Shown: one piece after another, positions 50,998 through 59,326 of the stretch | Layout of the letters: each line of letters begins with the position of its first letter | How positions within the stretch are numbered: the first letter of the stretch is position 1 | Assembly (NCBI GenBank): GCA_934463265.1 | Contig: CAKSIU010000001.1 | Coordinates: 124,001 to 188,000, forward strand | Origin: an uncultured Eubacteriales bacterium | Lineage (GTDB): Bacteria; Bacillota; Clostridia; Oscillospirales; Acutalibacteraceae | Reading direction: 5' to 3' | Length of the DNA stretch: 64,000 nt | Program-made: the position numbers and the translations under genes | The notes under the pieces: model-generated | What the model was told of the DNA's origin: nothing | What the model saw: the letters and a program-made list of their open reading frames with translations, nothing else | The model's database searches: none

Positions 50998-51773
50998 GAA
51001 TTAGATTCTCCTTTTTTGTGCCATTTTTTAAAATATTTTATCATAGAATTAATATGAATACACAGATATTTAAATTTTTTAGAACTGGTTCGTTCCCATG
51101 TGTGAGTGGCGCAGAAGTTTGGATTAAGCACAGTTTTTCCATAATTTTGTGCACGACGAGTTAAGTCTGCGTCCTCAAAGTACATAAAAAAACGCTCGTC
51201 GAAACCGTTTAATTTTTTGAAAATATCAGTTCTAATCATAATGAAACAACCGCTGCAAAAGTTTATTTCTGTGGGCTTATCAAAGTTTTTACCCTTACAA
51301 GTGTATTCATCGCGCCAAAGTTTAAAAAGGCCGCCAAAACGTTCAAGTCTGCCACTTATTAAATATTTAAACTTAGGGTTAAGTCTAGGTAAATCTTGAA
51401 TGGACCCGTCGGAATTTAAAATTTGAGGAACAACCATCGCGACGTCTGAATTAATTTTTAAATAAGATGAAAGCTCGTCAAAAATATTTGTATCAAACGT
51501 AATGTCCGGATTTAAAATCACATGAAAGTCGGAATTTATTTTGTTTAAAACTTGATTGTGCCCGCAGCCGAAACCTTTATTCTGGGGTAAAACAATCAAA
51601 TTTACCTGCGGAAAATTCTTTTTAACAAGTGCTACGGTTTTATCGGTGGAATTACTGTCGACAACGAAAGTTTCCAACTCAAAATTTCGAGAGTACTTGT
51701 AAATACATTCCAGAACGTCTAGAATATTATTTTCGTTGTTGTAAGTAACGATGCAAATCGATATTTTTTTCAT
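50994..51773 (-). CDS. Glycosyltransferase family 2 (rhamnosyltransferase-like)
   Basis: A 259-residue GT2. ICIVTYNNENNILDVLECI opens the fold. HVILNPDITFD holds the metal site, and the CFIMIRTDIFKKLNGFDERFFMYFEDADLTRR region is the acceptor/catalytic part found in rhamnosyltransferases of the WbbL/RfbF type. It is the first gene of the minus-strand rhamnose operon and overlaps rfbA by four bases. Confidence 0.9.
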   Translation of the reverse strand: MKKISICIVTYNNENNILDVLECIYKYSRNFELETFVVDSNSTDKTVALVKKNFPQVNLIVLPQNKGFGCGHNQVLNKINSDFHVILNPDITFDTNIFDELSSYLKINSDVAMVVPQILNSDGSIQDLPRLNPKFKYLISGRLERFGGLFKLWRDEYTCKGKNFDKPTEINFCSGCFIMIRTDIFKKLNGFDERFFMYFEDADLTRRAQNYGKTVLNPNFCATHTWERTSSKKFKYLCIHINSMIKYFKKWHKKGESNS

Positions 51774-51808
51774 TTAAGACTCTTTTCATAACATATTTTA
51801 CATAAAAT

Positions 51809-51850
51809 TTTATACCAACTTTTATAAAGTGTCAAGTTAAGTGTCAAGTT
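51809..51850 (-). promoter_or_regulatory. Tandem promoter units ahead of the rhamnose operon
   Basis: An exact 12-base tandem repeat (AAGTGTCAAGTT twice, 51827-51850) carries two TTGACA boxes on the minus strand. Each is followed after 15 bases by TATAAA (51826-51821 and 51814-51809). The two units are offset by 12 bases. The spacer is shorter than the optimal 17. Confidence 0.55.
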
Positions 51851-51871
51851 CTTAATAATTGTGCTACGTGG

Positions 51872-51900
51872 TTGACAAAATTTCTGAAAAATGGTAAAAT
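51872..51900 (+). promoter_or_regulatory. SigA-type promoter for proS
   Basis: TTGACA (51872-51877), a 17-base spacer and TAAAAT (51895-51900) with an extended TGG. It is divergent from the rhamnose promoters. Transcription would start near 51907, which rules out a proS start at 51891. Confidence 0.8.
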
Positions 51901-51938
51901 TAAAATCAATCAGGTATGAAATGGAGATAATTTTCGTT

Positions 51939-53642
51939 ATGCGAATGAGCAATTTGTTTGGCGAGCGTCTTAGAGCAAAACCTGCCGAAGCGACACTGGT
52001 AAGTCATGTGTTTTTGCTGAGAGGTGGATATATCCGTCCGGTTGGAAGCGGAATTTATTCTTTGATGACGCCTTGTGTTAGGATTCAGAGAAAAATAGAA
52101 AAGATTATTCGCGAAGAAATGGATAAAATAGGTGGTCAGGAAGTAATTTTGCCGGTGGTAGTTCCTGCTGATTTATGGAAAGAATCCGGCCGTTTTGAAA
52201 GTGTCGGCAGTGAGCTTCTGCGCTTTAAAGACCGTGCTGACAGAGACATGGTTCTTTCGATGACACACGAAGAAGCTGCCGTTAATTTGGCTAAATCAGA
52301 AGCAAAATCGTATCTTAATTACCCTTTTATGATATACCAGATTCAAACGAAGTTTCGCGATGAACCTAGGGCTCGTGGAGGATTAATCCGAGTAAAAGAA
52401 TTTACTATGAAAGATGCCTATTCGTTTCATACGTCCGCAGAAGATTTGGATAACTATTACAACGAGGTTCACAAAGCTTATGAGCGAATTTTTAAACGCA
52501 TTGGACTGGATGTGGTTTCAATTTACTCTGATACCGGAATGATGGGCGGTACGGGTGCTCATGAATTTATGCTTTTGTCCGATGCTGGTGAGGATTCGAT
52601 AGTTATATGCGACGAGTGTGGTTACAAAGCTAATATGGAAGTCGCGACAGCAGAATTTGAGAGCGAAAATTTAGCCGCAGCGGAGGAAATTTCTGAATTG
52701 GTATGCACTCCGAATGTAAAAACTATTGAAGATTTGGCGAATTTTTTTGAAGTGAGCGAAAACAAAACTGTAAAAACAGTGGCATATTATGCGGATGAAC
52801 TTAAGGCTCCGGTGATAGTTTTTATTCGCGGCGATTTGCAGGTTAACGAAGCAAAATTGAGAAATCTTATAAAGTCAGAAGTCAGCGAATTGATTGATCT
52901 GAAAGCTTATGATTTGGTTCAAGGGTTTATTGGCCCAGATGAAGATATTTTAAGTAAATTTAATGTCGTTTTTGATAAGTCTTTAGAAAATCCTGTGAAT
53001 GTGATTGTTGGTGCGAACAAGTTGGATTATCATATTAAAAACTTTAACTTTTCTAGAGATTTAGGTCAGAAAATAGAGTTTAATGATGTTTCTAAAGTAA
53101 AAGAAGGGCAAAAATGTCAGATTTGCGGCAAGCCATTAAAAGTTACACGCGGAATAGAAATGGGAAATATTTTTAAGCTTGGCAGCAAATATACAGAGAG
53201 CATGAACATGAAATACGTGGATAAAGACGGCATTCAAAAGACACCGATTATGGGTTGCTATGGTATTGGAATCGGTCGACTTATAGCCGGGTTGGTAGAG
53301 GCGTCTCACGATGATTTTGGCCCTATTTGGAATAAAAATATAGCGCCGTGGCAAGTTCAAATTTGTGCGCTCAATTTTAACAAAGACGAAGTTAAAGAAA
53401 AAGCTTTTGAATTTTATCGCAATTTGAACGACAGATATGAAGTTTTGTTAGATGACAGAAATTTATCGGCTGGTGCTCAGTTTGCGGATGCAGATTTGTT
53501 GGGAGTTCCGATAAGACTGGTTTTGAGTAAACGTAATGTTGAAAATAATCAGGTTGAAATCGTTACAAGGCACAACAGAGAGTCTAAAATTATGAGTTAC
53601 GATGAGGTTTATAAATTTATTGAGGATTTTTATAAAAATTAA
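51939..53642 (+). CDS. proS: Prolyl-tRNA synthetase (bacterial type, with editing domain)
   Basis: A 567-residue class II synthetase. Motif 2 is seen in IQTKFRDEPRARGGLIRVKEF and motif 3 in GCYGIGIGRL. The YbaK-type editing insertion lies between them (about residues 225-390). The C-terminal anticodon-binding domain follows. I chose ATG 51939 after TGGAGATAA, as relatives begin MR-x-S-x-L-F; ATG 51921 is also possible. No T-box leader is present in the short 5' region. Confidence 0.95.
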   Translation: MRMSNLFGERLRAKPAEATLVSHVFLLRGGYIRPVGSGIYSLMTPCVRIQRKIEKIIREEMDKIGGQEVILPVVVPADLWKESGRFESVGSELLRFKDRADRDMVLSMTHEEAAVNLAKSEAKSYLNYPFMIYQIQTKFRDEPRARGGLIRVKEFTMKDAYSFHTSAEDLDNYYNEVHKAYERIFKRIGLDVVSIYSDTGMMGGTGAHEFMLLSDAGEDSIVICDECGYKANMEVATAEFESENLAAAEEISELVCTPNVKTIEDLANFFEVSENKTVKTVAYYADELKAPVIVFIRGDLQVNEAKLRNLIKSEVSELIDLKAYDLVQGFIGPDEDILSKFNVVFDKSLENPVNVIVGANKLDYHIKNFNFSRDLGQKIEFNDVSKVKEGQKCQICGKPLKVTRGIEMGNIFKLGSKYTESMNMKYVDKDGIQKTPIMGCYGIGIGRLIAGLVEASHDDFGPIWNKNIAPWQVQICALNFNKDEVKEKAFEFYRNLNDRYEVLLDDRNLSAGAQFADADLLGVPIRLVLSKRNVENNQVEIVTRHNRESKIMSYDEVYKFIEDFYKN

Positions 53643-53664
53643 TTATTTTTGGAGGATTTTTTTA

Positions 53665-54675
53665 ATGAACCCTTTAAAAAAATTTTTATCTTTAGGCGTT
53701 TGTTCAACATCATTGTTGTCAGTATCCATGAGTGCTTTCGCTAGTACTCCGTTAAAAGAAAATTTGATTTTGTCTAACGAAAATGTAGAAGCTGTTTCTC
53801 AAAATGTTGATAGTGAGAAGTTAAAAACATTAGAAGACTTTTTGCAAAAAGCTTTTGACGAAAATAATGAAAGTGCTATAAGGGTTATTAAAGCTGTTTT
53901 TGACAAAGATAACGTACATAAAATTAATACTGAAAATGTAATTCAAATAATTAAAAATTTGGGTGATGTTTCAGTTGCAGAAGATTCAAAAATAGTTGAA
54001 CTAATCAAAGAAATTGTAGAGTTACCAATGTTCGAAGACGTTATCGCGGATGAAAAATATAGTGGGCTGGCTGTTTTTAAAGAGGATATTTTAAAAGACA
54101 GCGATTTAAATATTGTAACTAAATTCATGACAAGAAATGATTGTTTTAATGTTGGTAAAACCATTGAGGTTAAAGGAATAATGTTGCATTCTACTGCATT
54201 CCCGGGACGTATGGCTGATTTTTGGTATAACCCTTGGAATAAGTCATATCAAAAAGGAGAAACTGGTAGAGAAGTTTGCGTTCATGCTTTTCTAGATGAT
54301 AAAAATGTTTATCAATATTTGCCATGGAACCACAGAGGTTGGCATTGTGGAGGAAAAGCAAATAACACTCATGTAAGTTTAGAAATTTGTGAACCAGAAG
54401 GTGTTGTTTATTCTGCAAACCATTCAATGATAGATTTAATTGACATTAAAGGCACTAGAGATTATTTTGAAAAATCTTATAAAAATGCGGTTAAGTTGTG
54501 TGCTATGCTGTGCAAACAGTTTAATTTGACCGAAAAAGATATTATTTGTCACTGTGAAGGGCATGACTTGGGGGTTGCAAGTAATCACGGTGATGTTATG
54601 CACTGGTGGAAATTTTATGATAAAGATATGGACAATTTTAGAGCAGATGTGAAAATGGCATTAGAAAATGCTTAG
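53665..54675 (+). CDS. Secreted N-acetylmuramoyl-L-alanine amidase (amidase_2/PGRP fold)
   Basis: A 336-residue exported enzyme. A signal peptide (1-27, after AFA) is followed by a helical N-terminal domain of unknown role (about 30-155) and an amidase_2 domain with the zinc-site His in IMLHSTA (H175), WNHRGWHCGG, THVSLEICEP (E240) and CHCEGHDLGVASNHGDVMHWW (residues 295-315). It cleaves the bond between MurNAc and L-Ala. This catalytic type is shared with phage endolysins, but no phage genes are nearby. Start 53665 follows TTGGAGGA. Confidence 0.92.
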   Translation: MNPLKKFLSLGVCSTSLLSVSMSAFASTPLKENLILSNENVEAVSQNVDSEKLKTLEDFLQKAFDENNESAIRVIKAVFDKDNVHKINTENVIQIIKNLGDVSVAEDSKIVELIKEIVELPMFEDVIADEKYSGLAVFKEDILKDSDLNIVTKFMTRNDCFNVGKTIEVKGIMLHSTAFPGRMADFWYNPWNKSYQKGETGREVCVHAFLDDKNVYQYLPWNHRGWHCGGKANNTHVSLEICEPEGVVYSANHSMIDLIDIKGTRDYFEKSYKNAVKLCAMLCKQFNLTEKDIICHCEGHDLGVASNHGDVMHWWKFYDKDMDNFRADVKMALENA

Positions 54676-54689
54676 TGATGGAGGTTCTA

Positions 54690-55511
54690 GTGTTGATTAC
54701 ATCTTTTAAAAATAGATGCCTTACTTTATTTTGCCTACTGGCGGTATTCATAAATCATAATTCAGCTTTTGCTTGCCCCTTAAAGCCCACCCCTGGATTG
54801 GCAACTATAAAAAATTTGTTATGTACATCACTTTTGCCTGTTGGAAAAACTATGTATATATGGGGAGGCGGATGGAATGAAGAAGATACTGCTTCCGGTA
54901 AAGGCTCAACTCATATTGGAGTATTACCAGGCTGGGAAAATTTTTCATCTAAGCAAGATGCAGGGTACAATTTTTTAAATTACAAATATAATATTAATGC
55001 AGGTTTGGACTGTTCTGGTTTTGTTGGCTGGGCAATTTACAATGTTTTTAATACTCAAAATGAAAAAGACGGCTATGTAATGAAATCATCTATTATGGCA
55101 AATGAATTTGCAAATCGTGGCTTTGGTAAATATAAAAATAAAGATGAAATTATCGATTATAAACCTGGCGACATAATGAGCGGCCCTGGCCATGTGTGGA
55201 TTTGTATAGGGCAATGTGAAGACGGAAGTGTTTTATTTATTCATAGCTCTCCGCCTGGTGTTCAAATTAATGGTACTACTACAATTGACGGAAATGAAAA
55301 TAGTATGGCAATAAATTTAGCTACACATTATATGAAAAAATATTGCCCCGAATGGTCAAAAAAATATCCGCACTTTAGCAGAGGTAATAATTATTTAACA
55401 AATTTTTCTCAAATGAGATGGTCCACAGATGGTTCTGCTGCGTTAACCGACCCTGATGGCTACTTTGATAAAAGTGTATCTGAAATTTTAAAAAATCTCT
55501 TTAATGAGTAA
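54690..55511 (+). CDS. Secreted NlpC/P60-type cysteine peptidase-like protein
   Basis: A 273-residue exported protein. After a signal peptide (about 1-28, ending SAFA) comes a Gly-rich strand (YIWGGGWNEED) and the catalytic-type Cys in GLDCSGFVGWAIY. KPGDIMSGPGHVWICIG carries the His, and a Ser/His stretch (FIHSSPPGVQ) follows. The pattern is NlpC/P60, which cuts peptide stems of peptidoglycan. I chose GTG 54690 after GATGGAGG (TTG 54693 is as good). It lies 14 bases after the amidase gene, so the two murein enzymes are probably made and exported together. Confidence 0.85.
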   Translation: MLITSFKNRCLTLFCLLAVFINHNSAFACPLKPTPGLATIKNLLCTSLLPVGKTMYIWGGGWNEEDTASGKGSTHIGVLPGWENFSSKQDAGYNFLNYKYNINAGLDCSGFVGWAIYNVFNTQNEKDGYVMKSSIMANEFANRGFGKYKNKDEIIDYKPGDIMSGPGHVWICIGQCEDGSVLFIHSSPPGVQINGTTTIDGNENSMAINLATHYMKKYCPEWSKKYPHFSRGNNYLTNFSQMRWSTDGSAALTDPDGYFDKSVSEILKNLFNE

Positions 55512-55553
55512 GTCTAATTATTGCAAAAATTTATTTTTAAGGTGCGTGTTTGT

Positions 55554-56462
55554 TTGAAAGATGTAATCATAATCGGTGCAGGCCCTGCAGGTTTAACTGC
55601 TGCTTTATATGCTACTAGAGCTGGATTTTCTGTTTTGATTTTAGAAAAATCTGTTTGCGGCGGGCAAGTTGCCACAACAGGTGAAGTAGAAAATTATCCT
55701 GCAATTGAAAATATATCCGGTGCAGATTTTTCTATGAATCTTTATAATCAAGTTATTAGCAAAAATGTGGAAGTTTTATTTGAAGAAGTTAAAAGAGTAG
55801 ATTTTTCGGACAAAATAAAGAAGGTTTTTACAGATTTTAACGGATATGATGCAAAAACGGTTATAATTGCAAATGGTGTTAAGCGCAGAGAACTTGGGTG
55901 CGAGGGTGAGAAGGAATTTGCGGGCAGGGGAGTTTCTTATTGTGCCACGTGCGATGGAGCTTTTTTTAAAGGCAAAAACGTCGTTGTTGTTGGTGCAGGA
56001 AATACCGCGTTGGAAGATGCACTGATTTTAGCTAACATATGTAAAAGCGTAACAATTTTGGTTCGTAATGAAAAAATCAGAGGTGAAAAAATTTTATTTG
56101 AGTCTGTAAAATGCAAAAGTAATATAGCTTTGAAATTTAACACTACAATTTCTGAAATTGGCGGCGAGTCAGAGGCGGTTTCGTTTGTTCGCGTTCTTGA
56201 TAAAATTTCTAAAAAAGAATCAAGATTAAATGTTTCTGCAGTTTTTATTGCGATAGGTTTGATGCCGGATAATGGTATTTTTTCCGATTTTATAAAGTTA
56301 GATGAGAGTGGCTATATTTTATCGGATGAATCATGTTTAACGGATGCGCCGGGCGTTTTTGTGGCAGGCGATACACGAAAAAAGTCTTTGCGGCAGATAA
56401 TTACTGCGGAAGCGGATGGTGCAGTAACTGCGGCAAATGTATCTAAATATTTGAATGGATAA
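55554..56462 (+). CDS. trxB: Thioredoxin reductase-like FAD/NAD(P) oxidoreductase
   Basis: A 302-residue protein with an N-terminal FAD site (IIGAGPAGLTAALYATRAG), the redox-active C-A-T-C in VSYCATCDGAFF (about residues 132-135), an NAD(P) site (VVVVGAGNTALEDAL) and the C-terminal FAD motif GVFVAGDTR. This is the standard low-Mr thioredoxin reductase layout. Whether the partner is thioredoxin or ferredoxin-linked cannot be told; no trxA is adjacent. TTG 55554 follows TTAAGGTG. Confidence 0.9.
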   Translation: MKDVIIIGAGPAGLTAALYATRAGFSVLILEKSVCGGQVATTGEVENYPAIENISGADFSMNLYNQVISKNVEVLFEEVKRVDFSDKIKKVFTDFNGYDAKTVIIANGVKRRELGCEGEKEFAGRGVSYCATCDGAFFKGKNVVVVGAGNTALEDALILANICKSVTILVRNEKIRGEKILFESVKCKSNIALKFNTTISEIGGESEAVSFVRVLDKISKKESRLNVSAVFIAIGLMPDNGIFSDFIKLDESGYILSDESCLTDAPGVFVAGDTRKKSLRQIITAEADGAVTAANVSKYLNG

Positions 56463-56485
56463 AATAAGCAATTTTGTGCATTTTA

Positions 56486-56523
56486 AGACATATGCGTGCA
56501 GTGTCATGCATATGTCTGTTTTT
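56486..56523 (+). terminator. Intrinsic terminator of trxB
   Basis: AGACATATGC (56486-56495) pairs perfectly with GCATATGTCT (56508-56517) around a 12-base loop, followed by GTTTTTTG. It lies 23 bases after the trxB stop. Confidence 0.88.
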
Positions 56524-56583
56524 TGTAATTGTCTAATAAGTATAATTCATTTTGCTATTTATTATCCAGTTGATGGGGGAGTC

Positions 56584-57081
56584 TTAGATTTTGTCGGTGT
56601 TTTTTACAAAAACCACTTTAGAAAGTTTCGCGTTTAGCAAAATAAAAAATAATTTAAGCTGATTTAAAATGATTTCTTCACAAGAATTATCGTTAGAACC
56701 ATAAGTAGCCACTAAAATAGCCTGTTTTTCTTGCTTAAATGGGTTGATTTTGAGTTTCGTCTTCATATTAAAATAAATTTGAGTTCGGTCAATAATCGCT
56801 TTTAAAGGCGCAGGAAAACTCGAATTATATACCGGTGTTGCAACGATAAGCAAGTCACATTTACGTAAAATTTTGTCAATATTGTTAAAGTCCGGAAATA
56901 TACAAGAGGAGTTTCTTTTACAAAAACCGCAGTCGACACACGGTTTAATTTTCTCTTTGAACGCATCAATAAATTCAAATTCATAGTCAGTTTGAAGCTC
57001 TTTAATGACGTCATTGAGGACTTTTTTGGTGTATCCGTTTTCGTGAGGCGAACCATATAAAATTACAGCTTTTTTCTTCAA
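56584..57081 (-). CDS. NAD(P)H-dependent FMN reductase-like flavoprotein
   Basis: A 165-residue flavodoxin-fold protein. AVILYGSPHENGYTKKVLND carries the FMN-phosphate loop, CVDCGFCKRNSSC is a Cys cluster common in clostridial iron-sulphur flavoproteins, and LLIVATPVYNSSFPAPLK is the flavin-stacking loop. The C-terminus is shorter than in many relatives. I chose TTG 57081 after GGAGAATTAT; longer in-frame starts overlap tdk. It probably shares the tdk transcript. Confidence 0.82.
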   Translation of the reverse strand: MKKKAVILYGSPHENGYTKKVLNDVIKELQTDYEFEFIDAFKEKIKPCVDCGFCKRNSSCIFPDFNNIDKILRKCDLLIVATPVYNSSFPAPLKAIIDRTQIYFNMKTKLKINPFKQEKQAILVATYGSNDNSCEEIILNQLKLFFILLNAKLSKVVFVKNTDKI

Positions 57082-57110
57082 ATAATTCTCCTCCGATTGA
57101 TTAATTTTAT

Positions 57111-57668
57111 TTAGAGCGTGCCTTTTTTCCAGCATTGATGACAGAGCGCAATATATTTGTCATTACCGCCGATGTCGATTTGTTCTCCATCGTAAATAAT
57201 TTTTCCGTCGTTGTATCGAGCGTTAATAATGGCTTTACGACCGCATTTGCACATGGACTGAATTTCTCGAATAGAATCAGCAAGTTCGATTAAACGTTTG
57301 CTACCCTCAAATAATTTGCCCATATAATCGTTTTTTAGTCCGTAGCACATTACCATTGCGCCGTTGTCGGTTAAATTACGCAGTTCATCCACTTGAGCGG
57401 CGGTTAAAAATTGCGCTTCATCCACAATTATTACATCTAAAGGGGCGAACTCAGATATAGCATTTTCGATTTTTTCATTTGGAGCAACAGTTACAGCCTC
57501 GCAAGAAAGACCTATTCGCGATTTAACGAGAGTTTTTCCGTCGCGACTATCAATACTTGGCTTAATCAGCACGACTTTTCTATTTTTTTCTTCAAAGCTA
57601 AATTTTTTCATAAGAGCTGTTGCAGTTTTGCTCGAACCCATCACCCCGTAGTAAAAATACATTTTCAT
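57111..57668 (-). CDS. tdk: Thymidine kinase
   Basis: A 185-residue type II thymidine kinase for dTMP salvage. The P-loop reads YYGVMGSSKTATAL, and the Walker B plus catalytic Glu are in VIIVDEAQFL. The lasso region follows, and the zinc site is CKCG...CHQC near the C-terminus. Two in-frame ATGs (57668, 57662) are close; the first is kept. With thyX and tmk in the same window both de novo and salvage dTMP routes are present. Confidence 0.95.
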   Translation of the reverse strand: MKMYFYYGVMGSSKTATALMKKFSFEEKNRKVVLIKPSIDSRDGKTLVKSRIGLSCEAVTVAPNEKIENAISEFAPLDVIIVDEAQFLTAAQVDELRNLTDNGAMVMCYGLKNDYMGKLFEGSKRLIELADSIREIQSMCKCGRKAIINARYNDGKIIYDGEQIDIGGNDKYIALCHQCWKKGTL

Positions 57669-57698
57669 TATATCACCACTTTTGTCTTTATGTTTTAC

Positions 57699-57727
57699 AT
57701 TGTATTGTATTTTGATATTTTTAGCAA
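57699..57727 (-). promoter_or_regulatory. SigA-type promoter for tdk
   Basis: On the minus strand: TTGCTA (57727-57722), a 17-base spacer and TACAAT (57704-57699), about 30 bases ahead of the tdk start. Confidence 0.6.
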
Positions 57728-57777
57728 CTTTTTAGATAGTCTTTGTTCAAATAAAAGTTCTTTGCCAAAACACGCTA

Positions 57778-57806
57778 TTGACAAATGCTTCTTTTGAGAG
57801 CATAAT
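57778..57806 (+). promoter_or_regulatory. Upstream promoter of the V-ATPase operon
   Basis: TTGACA (57778-57783), a 17-base spacer and CATAAT (57801-57806). Used alone it would give a leader of about 140 nt to the first V-ATPase gene. Confidence 0.55.
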
Positions 57807-57889
57807 TTAATTATTCTTAAAATTTATTTTTATAATTATCTTATTAATGACTGTTATGTGGGTTTATACAAATAAATTTTATTATTTTA

Positions 57890-57918
57890 TTGAAACTTTA
57901 CCTTTTAATGAATATAAT
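57890..57918 (+). promoter_or_regulatory. Proximal promoter of the V-ATPase operon
   Basis: TTGAAA (57890-57895), a 17-base spacer and TATAAT (57913-57918). It would start transcription near 57925, about 30 bases before the GTG at 57956. Confidence 0.75.
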
Positions 57919-57955
57919 CTTTATTAAGATGTATTTTTATCGGGAGGTGCTTTTT

Positions 57956-58267
57956 GTGAAAGACATGATAGCGAGAATAATCGAGATGGATAAGGCTGCC
58001 AGAGATTTAACTCAACGCGCTCAAAAAGACAAAATTAATTTGGAAAATGAAATTAAAATAAAAAAAGATGAGATCCGAAATGAATATCTGGAAAGAGCCA
58101 GGAAAAGACTTGCTGTAAACGAAAATACCGAACGTAAACTGGCTGAAGAACAAAAATTAAAAATAATTTCAAATTGTGAAAATATATCTCACTCTCTAGA
58201 CAAATTGTATGATCAAAATGGCGACGCTTGGGTTGATTCTATTGTGAAAAATGTTTTGGGAGAGTGA
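57956..58267 (+). CDS. V-type ATPase peripheral stalk subunit (G/H-like)
   Basis: A 103-residue, almost wholly helical and charged protein. The ARIIEMDKAARDLTQRAQKD segment and the continuous coiled coil fit the peripheral stalk subunit (called G, H or NtpF) that pairs with subunit E. The GTG at 57956 follows CGGGAGGTG; an in-frame ATG at 57890 lies in the promoter. It is the first gene of the V-ATPase operon and ends three bases ahead of the next reading frame. Confidence 0.8.
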   Translation: MKDMIARIIEMDKAARDLTQRAQKDKINLENEIKIKKDEIRNEYLERARKRLAVNENTERKLAEEQKLKIISNCENISHSLDKLYDQNGDAWVDSIVKNVLGE

Positions 58268-58272
58268 TTTTT

Positions 58273-59325
58273 GTGCTTTCTAATTACGCTTCAAACGTTA
58301 TTTCGGCAAAAGTTCGCGCTATGTATGGAAAGCGCATTACTTCTCAAGATTATAACAACTTGATGGCTTGCGCCACGGTGACTGATGTTGCTGTTTATCT
58401 AAAAAATAACACGCATTACAGCAGCGAATTGGCCGGCGTTAATGAATTGGATATTAATAGAAATCAGCTTGAAAATATTATTCGAAAAAAATTGTTTCAT
58501 GAACTCGAAATGCTTTGCAGATACGAAATATCAACTGGAAATAGCCTTGCTGAGTACACAATTGTTAGGACGGAAATTGAACAGCTTATTCATAGTTTGA
58601 TGTATTTGGCCAGCGGAAATCCTTATGGATATATTTATTCGTTGCCGATGTTTTTTTACAAAAGAACAAAAATTAACCTTATGGGCCTTACTTCTATCAA
58701 AAATTATGACGATTTTTTGAACGTTTTAAAAGATTCTCCTTATGCGGCACTTTTGGCTAAACATAAACCGAAAAAAGGTCAAAGTTTGGATTTATCTGCG
58801 ATTGAAAAGACTCTTTATGATTACCTTTATGGAAAATTTTTCGCTGCATTGAAGAAAAATACCTCAAAAAAAGTTAGAGACGAATTGGCTGAAATTTTGA
58901 ACGCCTATATCGATTACAGCAATTTTGTCAGGATAGTTCGGCTGAAAAGAAACAACAGCAAAGTGGAATCGGCTGTTTTGAATTATGGCACGGTAAAGGA
59001 TAAGTATATCGGGGAAATGTGCAAGGCTAAGGACGAAGCGCAGGTATTTTCTATTATGGAAAAAACTAATCGCGGCAAAAAACTTAAAAAAATTGACTTT
59101 AATTACGTCGATGAACTACCAGACCGTATGCTTTATGACAAATGCAGAAATTCTATCAGATTTTCTGTGCATCCGTCTGTGATTATGCTTTCTTACATCT
59201 TCCTTTTGCAAATCGAAATCCAAAATTTGACCACGATAATTGAGGGTGTTAGGTATAATGTGCATAAAAATGAGATTGAAAATTTGTTGATTTTGAAAAA
59301 TCAAAATAGAGAGGTTGTGGTATAA
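58273..59325 (+). CDS. atpC: V-type ATP synthase subunit C (AC39/NtpC-like)
   Basis: A 350-residue helical protein matching the V-ATPase subunit C/AC39 family, which seats the central rotor on the membrane ring. The N-terminal YASNVISAKVRAMYGKRITSQDYNNL and repeated helical-bundle pattern, with the C-terminal HPSVIMLSYIFLLQIEIQNL segment, are typical. GTG 58273 has GGGAG at suitable spacing; GTG 58264 overlaps the preceding stop. The identity is strengthened by flanking V-ATPase genes. Confidence 0.9.
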   Translation: MLSNYASNVISAKVRAMYGKRITSQDYNNLMACATVTDVAVYLKNNTHYSSELAGVNELDINRNQLENIIRKKLFHELEMLCRYEISTGNSLAEYTIVRTEIEQLIHSLMYLASGNPYGYIYSLPMFFYKRTKINLMGLTSIKNYDDFLNVLKDSPYAALLAKHKPKKGQSLDLSAIEKTLYDYLYGKFFAALKKNTSKKVRDELAEILNAYIDYSNFVRIVRLKRNNSKVESAVLNYGTVKDKYIGEMCKAKDEAQVFSIMEKTNRGKKLKKIDFNYVDELPDRMLYDKCRNSIRFSVHPSVIMLSYIFLLQIEIQNLTTIIEGVRYNVHKNEIENLLILKNQNREVVV

Positions 59326-59326
59326 C

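Noticed and set aside
53665..55511. Prophage lysis module
   Set aside because: The amidase catalytic domain is endolysin-like, but both genes have signal peptides and no holin, structural, integrase or repressor gene is present nearby.
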